64,000 nt of DNA from Desulfuromonadales bacterium (GTDB lineage: Bacteria > Desulfobacterota > Desulfuromonadia > Desulfuromonadales > Geopsychrobacteraceae). A program made the translations under genes and the position numbers. The DNA is taken from contig JAHYIY010000006.1 of assembly GCA_019429255.1 (NCBI GenBank), forward strand, positions 56,042-120,041. The letters run 5' to 3'. Under the pieces are notes generated by a model. That model had not been told where the DNA came from and searched no databases. It saw only the letters and a list, made by a program, of their open reading frames with translations. Of the stretch, positions 8,256-17,816 are shown piece after piece. Every line of letters begins with the position of its first letter. Position 1 is the first letter of the stretch.

Positions 8256-9856
8256 TCGAGATTCTGCGAAGTGGCCGGCAGTTTGACCTGCTGGTGATCG
8301 GCGGTGGCGCCACTGGTACCGGTATTGCTCTGGATGCCGCTTGCCGGGGTTTGAACGTTGCCCTGGTGGAAAAGAACGATTTCTCTGAAGGAACCAGCAG
8401 TCGCAGTACCAAGCTGGTTCATGGGGGGGTGCGCTATCTGGAGATGGCGGTCAAAAAACTTGATCGCGTGCAATACAACCTGGTCCGTGATGGTCTGCGT
8501 GAGCGGGGGCTGCTATTGAAAAACGCCCGTCATCTGTCCAACCGCCTGGCATTGGTGACCCCCTTATATCGCTGGATCGACATTCCCTATATTTTCAGCG
8601 GGCTGAAACTGTATGACATACTTGCGGGGCGACAGAATATTGGTCACAGCCGTCTGCTCAGTCGCAAGGAGGCTCTGCGGCGGTTCCCCGCTCTTAAGGC
8701 CGAGGGGCTGAAAGCCGGCGTCCTTTATTATGACGGCCAGTTTCATGATGCGCGGATGGCATTATCCCTGGCATTGACTGCTGCCCGGCAGGGGGCGGTG
8801 GTGGCCAACCACCTGGGAGTGACCGGGATGGTCAAAGATAAAGGCAAGATCTGCGGTGCTGAGGTGACCGATACCCTGTGCGGAGCTTCCTGGACGATCT
8901 CGGCCCGTGGCCTAATCAACGCCGCCGGGCCCTTTATTGACAGCATCCGTCAGCTCGATGATCCGGCTGCAACACCCATGCTCAAGGTCAGCAGCGGGAT
9001 TCATCTGATTCTTGACAAGCGCTTCGCACCGCCGGATACCGGGTTGATGATTCCGGCCACAGAGGACGGTCGGGTGCTTTTTATCCTTCCCTGGGAAGGG
9101 CATGCTCTGGTGGGAACAACCGATGAGCCGGCCGTGTTGTCAGAGCATCCGCCGGTGACGGATCGGGAAGTCGATTATCTATTGCGCCATGTCGGTCGTT
9201 ATTTCAACCTGAAAGTCGGTCGTGACGATATCAAGGCGGTATGGGCCGGTTTGCGCCCCCTGGTTTCCGACCCTGAAACCGTAGACACCGCTCACCTCGC
9301 ACGGGATTATGTTCTGGCCAAAAGTTCTTCCGGTTTATTAACCATCGCCGGCGGCAAGTGGACCACCTATCGTAAAATGGCTCAGGATACCGTCGATCAT
9401 GCCCTGAAGATGTTTGTGCTGAAGGCACCGCAACCACAATGTCGAACCGAACATTTGCCGTTGATCGGCAGTGCCGATTATGATGAGCAGGGGGGAGCAA
9501 ATAGATTAATGTCCGACTTTGGTTGTGACGCTGATATCGCAGCATATCTCCACCGGAATTACGGTGATCAGGCCGATCAGGTCGCGGTAATGGCGGCGGA
9601 ACAGGGCTTTGCGCGATTGGCGGCGGGGCATCCGGCTCTTGAAGCCGAAGTCGTTTATGCGGCCCGCTGCGAGTTTGCGGTACGGGCTATTGATGTCCTC
9701 GCACGGCGGACTCCGCTGGCACTGCTCGATCGCCGTGCCGCTGTCGCAGCCATGCCGCGTGTTCTTGAGTTGCTGGCGGCCGAATTAGGCTGGAGTCACC
9801 AGCGCTACGCTGAAGAACAGGCCTTGACTCGACAGCGTCTGGAAGAGGCTCTTTAG
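8237..9856 (+). CDS. glpD: Glycerol-3-phosphate dehydrogenase, FAD-dependent
   Basis: Oxidises glycerol-3-phosphate to dihydroxyacetone phosphate at the membrane and passes electrons to quinone. The N-terminus carries the FAD motif VIGGGATGTGIALDAACRG, followed by GTSSRSTKLVHGGVRYLE, a signature of the family; the C-terminal domain is present (539 residues). The frame is open far upstream, but homology begins only at FDLLVIGGG. The GTG at 8237, with GGAGG five bases before it, is therefore the likely start, giving MNRTSQIEIL. The ribosome-binding site and first codons overlap the egsA-like remnant on the opposite strand. The gene runs convergent to the efflux operon, 32 bp away. Confidence 0.92.
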   Translation: MNRTSQIEILRSGRQFDLLVIGGGATGTGIALDAACRGLNVALVEKNDFSEGTSSRSTKLVHGGVRYLEMAVKKLDRVQYNLVRDGLRERGLLLKNARHLSNRLALVTPLYRWIDIPYIFSGLKLYDILAGRQNIGHSRLLSRKEALRRFPALKAEGLKAGVLYYDGQFHDARMALSLALTAARQGAVVANHLGVTGMVKDKGKICGAEVTDTLCGASWTISARGLINAAGPFIDSIRQLDDPAATPMLKVSSGIHLILDKRFAPPDTGLMIPATEDGRVLFILPWEGHALVGTTDEPAVLSEHPPVTDREVDYLLRHVGRYFNLKVGRDDIKAVWAGLRPLVSDPETVDTAHLARDYVLAKSSSGLLTIAGGKWTTYRKMAQDTVDHALKMFVLKAPQPQCRTEHLPLIGSADYDEQGGANRLMSDFGCDADIAAYLHRNYGDQADQVAVMAAEQGFARLAAGHPALEAEVVYAARCEFAVRAIDVLARRTPLALLDRRAAVAAMPRVLELLAAELGWSHQRYAEEQALTRQRLEEAL

Positions 9857-9888
9857 CAACGGCTGACACTCCGACCTATACTCCGCGG

Positions 9889-11292
9889 TTACTCTGTCTG
9901 CCAGCCGCCGCCCAGGGTTTTGAACAGGGTGGTGGCGGCATTGAGGCGGTCACGGGTCGCTTCCGTCAGGGCCAGCTCGGCGCCCAGCAGCTGGCGCTGG
10001 GCGTCAAGAACCTCGATAAAACTGCTGTACCCCTCCTGATAGCGTAACTCAACCAGCTCCAGGGTCTTTTGCGCCGCTTCCTGCTGGCGGCGCAGGGCGG
10101 TCTCGCGCTCAGCAATAGTACTCGTCAACAGAAGTGCATCGCGTACTTCGCGAAAGGCGGTCTGGACGGTGATCCGATAGCTGGTCTCAGCCTGGTCGCG
10201 CAAGGCTTTGACCGTTTCGACGCGGGCACGGTTGCGGCCGAAATCGACCAGAGGTCCGAGAATCGCTCCGCTGATCCCCCAGGTTTCGGTCGAGCTCTTG
10301 AGCAGATCGTCAATATCACCGGCGACACTGCCAAGAAACAGGGCCAGGTTAAACCGTGGCAGGCGCTCAGCCATGGTTACTCCCAATTGGGCATTGGCCG
10401 CCATCAGGGTGGCCTCGGTCGCACGGATATCGGGGCGGCGTTCAAGCAGCTCTGAAGGGAGAAAGTCCGGGAGGGCTGGTTGTGGGGTTAACTGATCAAG
10501 CCGGCTATCACCAAAGTCGAGGGTTCCCATCAGTTCTGCCGGACTCATGCCGGTTAATACTGCCAGAGCACTCTCCAGACGGGTTACCTGCTCCTGACGC
10601 AGGGGGATCAACGCCCTCACCGCTTCCCATTCCGAGCGGGCCTGCTGCAGTCCTAGTTGGTCAATGATCCCGCCATCATAGCGGATTTGCTGTAATTCCA
10701 GGCTGTCTCGGCGCAGGCCCAGGGTGTGTTCGGTGATACGCAGCTGTTCCTGGGCTGCCCGCAGGTTGGTGTAGGTGCTGATCAGATCGCTGATCAGTTG
10801 CAGTTGGACGGCAGCGTGACTGTATTGTGAGGCTTCAAACTGGGCCAGGGCGCTTTCACGGCTACGCGCCAGCCGCCCCCAAATGTCGACCTCGTAACTG
10901 AGCATACCGGTGAGGGAAAAACTGTTGTTGATCGCTCCGTCAGAGACGGCGGCGGACTGCTGACTGCGTGCCGCTTCGGCTTGACCATCAAGGCTCGGCA
11001 TCCGTTGTGCGGCGGCAAATCCCAGCCGCGCATGGCTTTCACGGATGCGCTCCAGTTGCAGACGCAGGCTGAGATTGTCACTGAGAGCGCGCTCAATCAG
11101 CTGGGTCAAGAGCGGATCCTGGTAATAGTTCCACCAGTCGTCTTCAATCTCTGAGATGTGATGGTCAGCACTGGTTTCAGCCTGTTGCCATTGATCAGGC
11201 AGATCAACATCCGGGCGTTGATAATCGGGTCCGATGCTGCAACCACCGAGCAGCAGTGCACAAAGGGTAACTGACAGGATCAGAGTTTTCAT
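9889..11292 (-). CDS. RND efflux outer-membrane lipoprotein (NodT/OprM family)
   Basis: Outer-membrane channel of a tripartite drug/solvent pump. It has a lipoprotein signal peptide ending LLGGC at residue 18, then [11 protein letters not shown], the standard opening of the NodT family. Two OEP repeats with long helices fill the remaining 467 residues. It is the last gene of the operon adaptor-pump-channel, and its start overlaps the pump gene by 4 bp, indicating translational coupling. Specific substrates cannot be inferred. Confidence 0.93.
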   Translation of the reverse strand: MKTLILSVTLCALLLGGCSIGPDYQRPDVDLPDQWQQAETSADHHISEIEDDWWNYYQDPLLTQLIERALSDNLSLRLQLERIRESHARLGFAAAQRMPSLDGQAEAARSQQSAAVSDGAINNSFSLTGMLSYEVDIWGRLARSRESALAQFEASQYSHAAVQLQLISDLISTYTNLRAAQEQLRITEHTLGLRRDSLELQQIRYDGGIIDQLGLQQARSEWEAVRALIPLRQEQVTRLESALAVLTGMSPAELMGTLDFGDSRLDQLTPQPALPDFLPSELLERRPDIRATEATLMAANAQLGVTMAERLPRFNLALFLGSVAGDIDDLLKSSTETWGISGAILGPLVDFGRNRARVETVKALRDQAETSYRITVQTAFREVRDALLLTSTIAERETALRRQQEAAQKTLELVELRYQEGYSSFIEVLDAQRQLLGAELALTEATRDRLNAATTLFKTLGGGWQTE

Positions 11293-14200
11293 GGATTGGC
11301 GGCCTTTCGTTTATTCAGGCGGTCCCGCCGCCGGGTCGCAATATCTTCAAGCAGTTTGTAAAACAAGGGAACAAAAAACAGCGCCAGTGAGCTGGCAGCG
11401 ACCATGCCACCGACCACCACCGTGCCGATTTCCTGGCGACTGGCAGCACCGGCACCGCTAGCAAAGACCAGGGGGAGGGTACCGATGATGAAGGTCAAGG
11501 CGGTCATCATGATCGCCCGGAAACGTTGTCTGGCTGCTTCGGTAGCGGCTTCCAGGGAGCTCATGCCGGCGCGGCGATTCTGGGCGGCGAATTCAACAAT
11601 GAGAATCGCATTTTTCGCCGCCAGGCCAATCAGCACCAGCAGTCCGACCTGAAAATAGATGTCACTGGGAAAACCCCGGGTCCAGGCGGCCAGGGCAGCA
11701 CCCAGAACGCCAAACGGGATGGCCGAGGCGACAGCCATGGGCAAGGTCCAGCGTTCGTATTGGGCAGCGAGAATCAGAAACACCATGAGCAGCCCTAAAC
11801 CAAAGGCCGCCGCTCCGGTGCCGGCGGCGGCATCGAGTTGATAGGCTTCGCCGATCCAGCCCAGCACCGTATTGTCGCGGCCGAGACTGTCAGCAACCTC
11901 TTCCATGGCAATTTTAGCCTGCCCACTGGTGAAACCCGGTGCCGGATCGGCCAGGAGTTTGGCTGAAGTATAAAGGTTGTAGCGATTAACAACATCAGCA
12001 CCGCTGATGCGTTCCATGTTGATCAAAGAGCTTAGCGGCAGCATTTCCCCTCGTTGTGAGCGGACAAAGACCTGATTTAAGTCTTCAGCGCGGCTGCGGA
12101 ATTCCCCTTCTGACTGCAGGCGGACCTGCCACAAACGACCAAAATAGGTAAAATCGTTAACGTATAATCCACCAAAGGTACTCTGCATGGCATCGTAGAT
12201 CTGGTTGATGGGTACCCCGGCGGCGCGCGCTTTTTCGCGATCAAGTACTGCGTTATAACGGGGAATAGTGGTGTTGAGTAAAGACCTGACGTTGGTCAGT
12301 TCCGGTCGCTGGTTGGCTTGAGCCACCAGATCGCGGGCGATTTCGTCGATTTCCTGGACGCTGACATCGCCCCGCACCTGCAGGTAGCCTTCAACCCCAC
12401 CGGTCAGGGACATCCCCATGATCGGTGGCGGGGTAAAGGCAAAGACATTAGCTTCCTGAATGCCCATGCCGATTCCCATGATCTTGCCGGTAATTGATGC
12501 AGCGTCCTGGCCAGGTCCGCGACGCTCATTCCAGTCGATGAGTTTGGCAAAACCGACGGTACTGTTGGACTTTAGCGAGGACGAGAAAATATCAAAGCCG
12601 GCAAAACTGGTGAACTGATCGACCTCGGGGAGATTGACAACCTGAGCCGAGAGACCAGCCAGGGTGTCCGCGCTACGCCCCAATGCCGCAGTTGGCGGCA
12701 GCTGTGCAACGACCAGGGCAACCCCCTGGTCTTCCTGGGGAACCAGGCCCGTAGGCAACTGCTCAAGCAACCAGAAAGTGCTGCCAATAACCACCACAAA
12801 GGCACTGATTCCGATCACCACATGGCGCAACAAAAAGGAAACACCACCAACAAATACCGTAGTGACTGCCTCAAAGGCGCGGTTGAAAAGGCGGAAAGGA
12901 GCTGCCAGTTTCTGCGGTTGGCGATCAAGGAGCAGGGCACACATGGCCGGGGTTAGAGTCACGGCAACGATCCCGGAGATCACCACCGAAACGGCGATGG
13001 TGACAGCAAACTGGCGGTAGAGTTCACCACTCAAGCCCCCGAGGAACGCCACCGGTGCAAAGACCGCAACCAGCACCAGGGTTGACGAAATCACCGCCCC
13101 GGAAACCTGCTTCATGGTTTCCACTGCGGCGTCCCGGGCACTGAGCTGTTGTTCGTGCATCAGCCGCTCGACGTTCTCCATGACGATAATGGCATTATCA
13201 ACGACGATGCCGATGGCCAGAACCAGGCCGAACAGGGTTAGCAGATTGACGGAAAAGCCGAGGGCCTGCATGCCGGCAAAGGTGCCGATCAGGGAGACCG
13301 GAATGGCGGCAATGGGGATCAGTGCCGCGCGCAGGTGTTGGAGAAAAGCAAAGGTGACCAGAACCACGAGGATGACCGCAATGATCAGGGTGATAAAGAC
13401 CTCGCGGATGGAAATTTCAACGAATTCTGTGGTGTCATAGGGGATCCGGTATTCCAGCCCGGCGGGGAAGCGTGCGGCCAGGTCACGAAACGCCTGATGT
13501 ACCAGTTGGGCGGTTTCCAGGGCATTGGCGCCCGGTTGCAGATAGACCCCCAGGGGAACCGCCGGTTGGCCGTTGTAGATGGCGTGGAAGCCGTAGTTCT
13601 GGGACCCCAGTTCGATCCGGGCAACATCGCGCAGACGTAAGGTGCTGCCATCGCTGTTGGAGCGCAGAATGATCTGTTCAAATTCTGCGGGTGACACCAG
13701 TTGTCCCTTGGTTGTGACGGTGAAGGTAAAGGCCTGATCATCAGGTGCCGGTTGATCACCCAAACGACCGGCAGCAAACTGGGCATTCTGCTCGCGGATT
13801 GCCTGGGCAACATCGGTGGGGGTCAACTGATACTGGGCGAGCTTGTCCGGGCGTAGCCAGACCCGCATGGAGTAATCCTGGGCGCCGAACAGGGAAGCCC
13901 CCCCAACTCCGGGAATCCGTACCAGTTCATCCAGTACATTGAGTAGTGCGTAATTGCTGATGAACAGGGTGTCATAGCGCCCTTCGGGGGAATTGAGGAC
14001 GGCGACCAGCAACAGGTTGGTGGAGCGTGACTGCACTCGCACGCCGGTATCCCGCACCTGCTGTGGCAAGCGTGCCAGTGCCGCCTGGACGCGATTGTTG
14101 ACGTTGATGGCATTCTGATCAGGGTCGGTGCCCAGTTCAAAGGATACGGTAATCTGCAAACTGCCGGCATCGGTGGCGGTCGATTCCAGATAGATCATGT

Positions 14201-14420
14201 TATCGACGCCGTTGATTTCCTGCTCAAGGGGGGCAGCAACCGAAGCGGCAACAACATCGGCGCTGGCACCGACATATTGGGCACTGACCACAACCTGGGG
14301 CGGAACGACATCGGGATACTGTTCAACCGGCAGGATGCGCAGGGCGGCCAGACCGATGATCACAATGATGATGGAGATAACCGAACTGAAGATCGGCCGA
14401 TCAATAAAAAATCTGAGCAT
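11289..14420 (-). CDS. RND multidrug efflux transporter, HAE1 (AcrB) type
   Basis: Inner-membrane proton-driven pump of 1043 residues, the usual length for AcrB-type proteins. It begins [24 protein letters not shown], as in the family, and has the two large periplasmic loops and twelve predicted membrane helices. TM4 contains [18 protein letters not shown], holding the proton-relay aspartates. It sits 6 bp after the adaptor gene and overlaps the channel gene by 4 bp. The divergent TetR gene and its operator probably control it. The export target is unknown; hydrophobic drugs, bile-like compounds or solvents are typical. Confidence 0.95.
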   Translation of the reverse strand: MLRFFIDRPIFSSVISIIIVIIGLAALRILPVEQYPDVVPPQVVVSAQYVGASADVVAASVAAPLEQEINGVDNMIYLESTATDAGSLQITVSFELGTDPDQNAINVNNRVQAALARLPQQVRDTGVRVQSRSTNLLLVAVLNSPEGRYDTLFISNYALLNVLDELVRIPGVGGASLFGAQDYSMRVWLRPDKLAQYQLTPTDVAQAIREQNAQFAAGRLGDQPAPDDQAFTFTVTTKGQLVSPAEFEQIILRSNSDGSTLRLRDVARIELGSQNYGFHAIYNGQPAVPLGVYLQPGANALETAQLVHQAFRDLAARFPAGLEYRIPYDTTEFVEISIREVFITLIIAVILVVLVTFAFLQHLRAALIPIAAIPVSLIGTFAGMQALGFSVNLLTLFGLVLAIGIVVDNAIIVMENVERLMHEQQLSARDAAVETMKQVSGAVISSTLVLVAVFAPVAFLGGLSGELYRQFAVTIAVSVVISGIVAVTLTPAMCALLLDRQPQKLAAPFRLFNRAFEAVTTVFVGGVSFLLRHVVIGISAFVVVIGSTFWLLEQLPTGLVPQEDQGVALVVAQLPPTAALGRSADTLAGLSAQVVNLPEVDQFTSFAGFDIFSSSLKSNSTVGFAKLIDWNERRGPGQDAASITGKIMGIGMGIQEANVFAFTPPPIMGMSLTGGVEGYLQVRGDVSVQEIDEIARDLVAQANQRPELTNVRSLLNTTIPRYNAVLDREKARAAGVPINQIYDAMQSTFGGLYVNDFTYFGRLWQVRLQSEGEFRSRAEDLNQVFVRSQRGEMLPLSSLINMERISGADVVNRYNLYTSAKLLADPAPGFTSGQAKIAMEEVADSLGRDNTVLGWIGEAYQLDAAAGTGAAAFGLGLLMVFLILAAQYERWTLPMAVASAIPFGVLGAALAAWTRGFPSDIYFQVGLLVLIGLAAKNAILIVEFAAQNRRAGMSSLEAATEAARQRFRAIMMTALTFIIGTLPLVFASGAGAASRQEIGTVVVGGMVAASSLALFFVPLFYKLLEDIATRRRDRLNKRKAANP

Positions 14421-14426
14421 CAGCTG

Positions 14427-15560
14427 TTACTCCTTCAGGCCGGCGACAATGTTGACCGGGGCACCGGGGTAGAGGCTGACCTGACCGTTGACGACCACCA
14501 GATCCCCGGCGGATAGGCCATCAAAGACAACCTGACCGGCACCAGTCACCGGCCCTAAGCTGAGCGGACGAAACTGGGCACTGTTATCCTCTATGACGAA
14601 AACGCTGGGACCCTGTGGCCCCTGCACTACGGCGGTTTCAGGGATGACAATGGTGTCCTTAAAGGATTGCAGGAGCACCTGCACCCGGACAAACTGTCCG
14701 GGAACCAGCAGCTTGTCCGGATTAGGGAATATCGCGCGCGCTGCCACTGTCCCGGTCAACTGATCAACACTGCTGGCGGTGAAGTCAATTTCACCGGCGA
14801 GGGGATAGACACTCCCTGCCGCGGTCAGCAGACTGACCGGGTGATTGCTGATGTCGCCGTTTGTACCTGGATTCGCGTTACGGCGCAGGGTGGCGTCGGC
14901 TTCAGGCAGGGAAAAGCGCACATGCACCGGGTCGAGTTGAACCAGATTGGTGAGCAGGGTGCCGCGTTCAATCAGATTGCCTTCAGAGACCGTTTCAAGA
15001 CCGGTTACGCCGTTGACCGGTGCTTCGACCCGGGTATAGCTAAGTTCCAGTTGAGCTTTTGCCACCTGGGATTGGGCCAGGGCCTGATTGGCCTGGGTCA
15101 GTTCATAGGCTGAACGTGCGTTGTCATATTCGCGCTGACTGACGGCATTCTGTTCATACAGGCGTGAAGTGCGTCGCCACTCGCGTTCAGCCTGATTTAA
15201 CGTAGCGCTAGCGGTACGATGGTTGGCCTTCGCGGCATCCAGCGCCACCTGAAAGGGCTCAGGGTCGATCTGGAAGAGGATGGTGCCCTGTTTTACTTCT
15301 TCCCCCTCTTTGAACAGGCGTTGTTGCAGGATTCCCTGGACGCGGGACCGCACCTCCACTTCGCGGGCACCGTATACGCGACCGGCATATGTGCGAATCT
15401 GCTTGGTATCAGTCGGTTGAATCCTGCTGACCGTGACGGGAGATGGCGGACGTTGCATTCCTCCCTGATTCTGTCTCGATTCGCACGCAGTCAATCCAAA
15501 TGTCATGGCTATCAGGGCAGCACTAACAAAAATAAAGCGCTGAAAATTCAAAGTGGGCAT
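14427..15560 (-). CDS. RND efflux periplasmic adaptor (membrane fusion protein)
   Basis: Adaptor that joins the pump to the outer-membrane channel. The ATG at 15560 has GGAG eight bases upstream and gives a protein of 377 residues with an N-terminal hydrophobic stretch ending LTACES, a lipobox. It then shows the HlyD/AcrA pattern: barrel-sandwich segment (VRSRVQGILQQRLFKEGEEV), alpha-hairpin with VSQREYDNARSAYE, return strand (YTRVEAPVNGVTGL) and beta-barrel. An ATG six codons upstream is possible but lacks such spacing. It is the first gene of the operon, facing the TetR gene across 182 bp. Confidence 0.94.
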   Translation of the reverse strand: MPTLNFQRFIFVSAALIAMTFGLTACESRQNQGGMQRPPSPVTVSRIQPTDTKQIRTYAGRVYGAREVEVRSRVQGILQQRLFKEGEEVKQGTILFQIDPEPFQVALDAAKANHRTASATLNQAEREWRRTSRLYEQNAVSQREYDNARSAYELTQANQALAQSQVAKAQLELSYTRVEAPVNGVTGLETVSEGNLIERGTLLTNLVQLDPVHVRFSLPEADATLRRNANPGTNGDISNHPVSLLTAAGSVYPLAGEIDFTASSVDQLTGTVAARAIFPNPDKLLVPGQFVRVQVLLQSFKDTIVIPETAVVQGPQGPSVFVIEDNSAQFRPLSLGPVTGAGQVVFDGLSAGDLVVVNGQVSLYPGAPVNIVAGLKE

Positions 15561-15661
15561 GCTCAATCTCCAAATCAAAAAAAGCTAAAAGGTGTTGCTC
15601 CGATGATACGGGAATCCGGAGAGAAAAGAATCGTTGCTCGAAAAAAAATTCAATGCTAGCA

Positions 15662-15681
15662 TACATACATGGATGTTTGTA
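15662..15681. promoter_or_regulatory. AcrR/TtgR-like palindromic operator
   Basis: TACATACATGGATGTTTGTA reads as TACA-N-ACAT, two bases, then ATGT-N-TGTA: an inverted repeat lying between the divergent repressor and efflux genes. Its half-site matches the known E. coli AcrR operator half TACATACAT. A TTTACA hexamer of a possible minus-strand promoter overlaps it. Binding by the adjacent TetR protein, repressing both directions, is inference. Confidence 0.65.
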
Positions 15682-15742
15682 AAGAGAAAAACCGTTTTTT
15701 TCTTTGGTCCAAACATGTGATTTACTTTCAGGGAGAAGGCTA

Positions 15743-16351
15743 TTGAGGCGTTCGAAAGAAGATGCACAACAAACGCGAAAGAAGATTATTGAAGCCGCTG
15801 AAGAGGTTTTCTTTCACCAGGGAATTGCGCGTACGACCCTGGAACAGATCGCCCGTGCTGCCGGAGTGACGCGCGGTGCCATTTACTGGAATTTTGCCAA
15901 CAAGGTTGACCTGATCAACGCCGTTCACGCAGAAGTTCAGATGCCGGCTGAAGAAATTCTCAAACGGATACTGGCTGATGACACCTCTGAAGCCCTCGAC
16001 AAGCTGGAAAAACACTGCGTCGATACATTACTCCAGTTGTATATGGATGAACATATCAGGCGGGTCTATAGTATTTTACTGATTAAATGTGAACATTCCG
16101 AAGAAACTCGATTAGTCAACGAGCGTTTGCGTGAATCAAAACTCGAGATGACGCACAATCTGGAGCGCTTTTTCGCCCGCTTGCAGCAACATGGCCATAT
16201 GAGCCCCAGTGAAGAGCCGCGCCTTCTGGCACTTGGACTGTACAGCTTTATGCTCGGTCTATATAGCGATTATCTGCGTTACCCGGATTTTTATCAGATG
16301 CCGGGAGATGCGGGAAAAATGGTCCAAAGGTTCTTTGTGTCACTGCGCTAG
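15743..16351 (+). CDS. TetR/AcrR-family transcriptional repressor
   Basis: A 202-residue regulator with an N-terminal helix-turn-helix (EDAQQTRKKIIEAAEEVFF ... TLEQIARAAGVTRGAIYWNFANK) followed by an AcrR-type C-terminal ligand domain. No ATG fits: the TTG at 15743 has GGGAGAAGG 3-11 bases before it and gives MRRSKEDAQ, matching the usual MARKTKEDA-like opening. It is divergent from the RND operon, with a palindromic AcrR-like operator between them, so local repression relieved by pump substrates is likely. A strong terminator follows 33 bp after the stop. Confidence 0.9.
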   Translation: MRRSKEDAQQTRKKIIEAAEEVFFHQGIARTTLEQIARAAGVTRGAIYWNFANKVDLINAVHAEVQMPAEEILKRILADDTSEALDKLEKHCVDTLLQLYMDEHIRRVYSILLIKCEHSEETRLVNERLRESKLEMTHNLERFFARLQQHGHMSPSEEPRLLALGLYSFMLGLYSDYLRYPDFYQMPGDAGKMVQRFFVSLR

Positions 16352-16384
16352 CTTTGGCCGCTGACACAGGTGTTTTGCAATTTT

Positions 16385-16420
16385 AAAAGGGTGCCCTCGC
16401 AATGAGTGCACCCTTTTTAA
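16385..16420 (+). terminator. Intrinsic terminator after the TetR gene
   Basis: A 10-bp perfect stem AAAAGGGTGC / GCACCCTTTT with a 13-base loop, ending in five T residues. It follows the TetR stop by 33 bp. The A-rich left side lets it act on the opposite strand as well. Confidence 0.85.
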
Positions 16421-16686
16421 ATGTTGGGCTTTATAACTGTGGTCAGTTTAGCCGCAGGACTCCGGTTTCTGTTTCAGCGGATCGTCAGAATCGGAAGCAT
16501 GGCTGTGCAGGAACAGAAAAACGTGGTTGATGGTACGCTGATTTCAAACGAGAAGCCTAGCGCCGGCGTTAGGAAACTAAGGCAGCTCATCAGGAAAATG
16601 AACCTTTTCATCCTTTTAACTCACCTTTGTACTCTTTCAAATACATTGCTGAACATCTCGTTAACAGAATAAAAAGTCGTTTATTT

Positions 16687-16841
16687 GTATCTGTTCAGCA
16701 CCGGCTCTTCGGATCCTATATCAAGGGACGCGATTGTTTCCCGTTGGGTCATCCATGACCGCTTGTTGTCGCCATCCATGGCGACAAACACCCTTGCCAC
16801 AGGAACCCCGACCCTGCGCAAGGACAGTAGTGAATAGTTAC
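16687..16841 (+). mobile_element. MITE copy 3, long subfamily, with perfect 8-bp target duplication
   Basis: Reference copy, 155 bp, from GTATCTGTTCAGCACC to GTGAATAGTTAC. It is flanked by exact direct repeats GTTTATTT at 16679-16686 and 16842-16849. The right-hand duplication overlaps the last codon positions of the minus-strand cytochrome gene, so the element begins two bases beyond that stop codon and may form its transcript end. Internal hairpins: TTGTCGCCAT/ATGGCGACAA (10 bp, loop CC) and GGTCAT/ATGACC (loop CC). Confidence 0.88.
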
Positions 16842-16843
16842 GT

Positions 16844-17134
16844 TTATTTTACGTGACAGTCTTTGCAGCTGGTTGGCCCTTGTTGCTGTTCTTTGTGACA
16901 ACTGATGCACAAACCATGAAACGCGTCTTTTCTTTGCTTGTCCTCAATCCCTTGGACGGCGCTGTGACAACTTGCGCAATCCGTCCGGCTTTCATGGCTC
17001 AGGTGGTTAAAGGTGATCGTTCCAAGTTTCGTGGGGTACTGGATTTCAGCGGGGGCATTGCTGTCGGCAATAACCAGGGTTGCGACGGCAGAAACCAGAC
17101 TGACGGCGATGAGCAGGGCAAATAGTTTTTTCAT
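16844..17134 (-). CDS. Triheme c7-type periplasmic cytochrome
   Basis: A 96-residue exported cytochrome: signal peptide to about VIADS (residue 25), then three heme-binding CxxCH motifs, CASCH, CISCH and CKDCH. The phrase FNHLSH supplies the axial histidines as in cytochrome c3/c7 proteins. Size and three hemes match the PpcA-like family of metal- and electrode-reducing desulfuromonads, which carry electrons across the periplasm. A GGAGGAAA ribosome-binding site precedes the ATG. It is monocistronic: the 3' end abuts MITE copy 3 and no partner gene adjoins. Redox partners are unknown. Confidence 0.9.
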   Translation of the reverse strand: MKKLFALLIAVSLVSAVATLVIADSNAPAEIQYPTKLGTITFNHLSHESRTDCASCHSAVQGIEDKQRKDAFHGLCISCHKEQQQGPTSCKDCHVK

Positions 17135-17465
17135 GGTATTTCCTCCTTAAAGTTGTTGTGACCTTAGTGGTCTGTGTTGACTGAATTCTTTCACCTGGCA
17201 CGGATAATTTCATCAGATATCTGCCATCACATCGTCAGATGTCGGGTTGTTTACCCGCGATTCCAGTTGGTTATAGTTGTGTCAGAGGTGATTTTTTTTA
17301 CAGAAAGATCTATTTGATGCTTGTTGCGAGAGCATCAACTATCCGTGAGTAACATGATATGTTGAGGTTTCTATGAACCTGCGGAATTTTGTTTTTTACT
17401 CTTCAGGGTAGGCTATACTTAATGGTCCGGTGGTTCATTATTGAAAACTTATGGAGATATCAAAG
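17135..17465. other. 331-bp intergenic region between cytochrome and LapA genes
   Basis: A divergent promoter region by layout. A TATACT hexamer at 17414-17419 could be the -10 box for the LapA-like gene, but no good -35 box is seen. No repeat or RNA gene is recognised. Confidence 0.35.
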
Positions 17466-17696
17466 ATGCGCATCGTTAAGCAGGTATTGTTAGTGGTTGT
17501 CGGCATGTTTCTGGCTATTGTGATTTTACAGAATACCGCGCCGGTGCGGGTGCAGTTTTTATGGATGTCGGGGCAGATGGCGACGGTTTTGCTGCTTTTT
17601 TTGACCGCTGCCGCCGGCTTTACCATGGGCGTTATTGTTACCCTGCTGCTGCAGGGAAAAACACATCGTCCTCACGAGGAATCGGATGCGCCGTAG
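17466..17696 (+). CDS. LapA/DUF1049 small membrane protein
   Basis: A 76-residue protein with two membrane helices (about residues 3-20 and 36-58) separated by APVRVQFLWMSGQM, the typical LapA-domain (formerly DUF1049) arrangement with NTAPVxVxF. The ATG at 17466 has GGAG at suitable spacing, whereas the in-frame ATG five codons earlier does not. In other bacteria LapA works with LapB on LPS assembly control; no LapB is adjacent here, so that role is only inferred. Confidence 0.75.
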   Translation: MRIVKQVLLVVVGMFLAIVILQNTAPVRVQFLWMSGQMATVLLLFLTAAAGFTMGVIVTLLLQGKTHRPHEESDAP

Positions 17697-17816
17697 CTGT
17701 AGCCGTTTTTGCAAGTGTATAGTGGCACCCTGGAAATTCGGCGCACCGCCACTCCGAGTCTGCCTGAATAATTTGGATGGGATTTGAGGAACAGCCGCTG
17801 CCTGGTTATTTTTGGT

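Larger units (their letters stand above)
16352..16843. other. 492-bp gap without a supported gene
   Basis: The gap holds the TetR terminator (16385-16420), about 250 bp in which no conserved gene is seen, and MITE copy 3 with its target duplications (16679-16849). An 83-codon frame at 16421-16672 has no ribosome-binding site or recognisable domain and is not called. Confidence 0.6.

Noticed and set aside
16421..16672. 83-codon frame after the TetR terminator
   Set aside because: No ribosome-binding site, no recognisable domain, composition unlike neighbours, and it lies downstream of a terminator.
17196..17216. TGGCACGGATAATTTC resembling a sigma54 promoter
   Set aside because: The -12 element lacks the required GC dinucleotide and the site is about 250 bp from the nearest gene on that strand.
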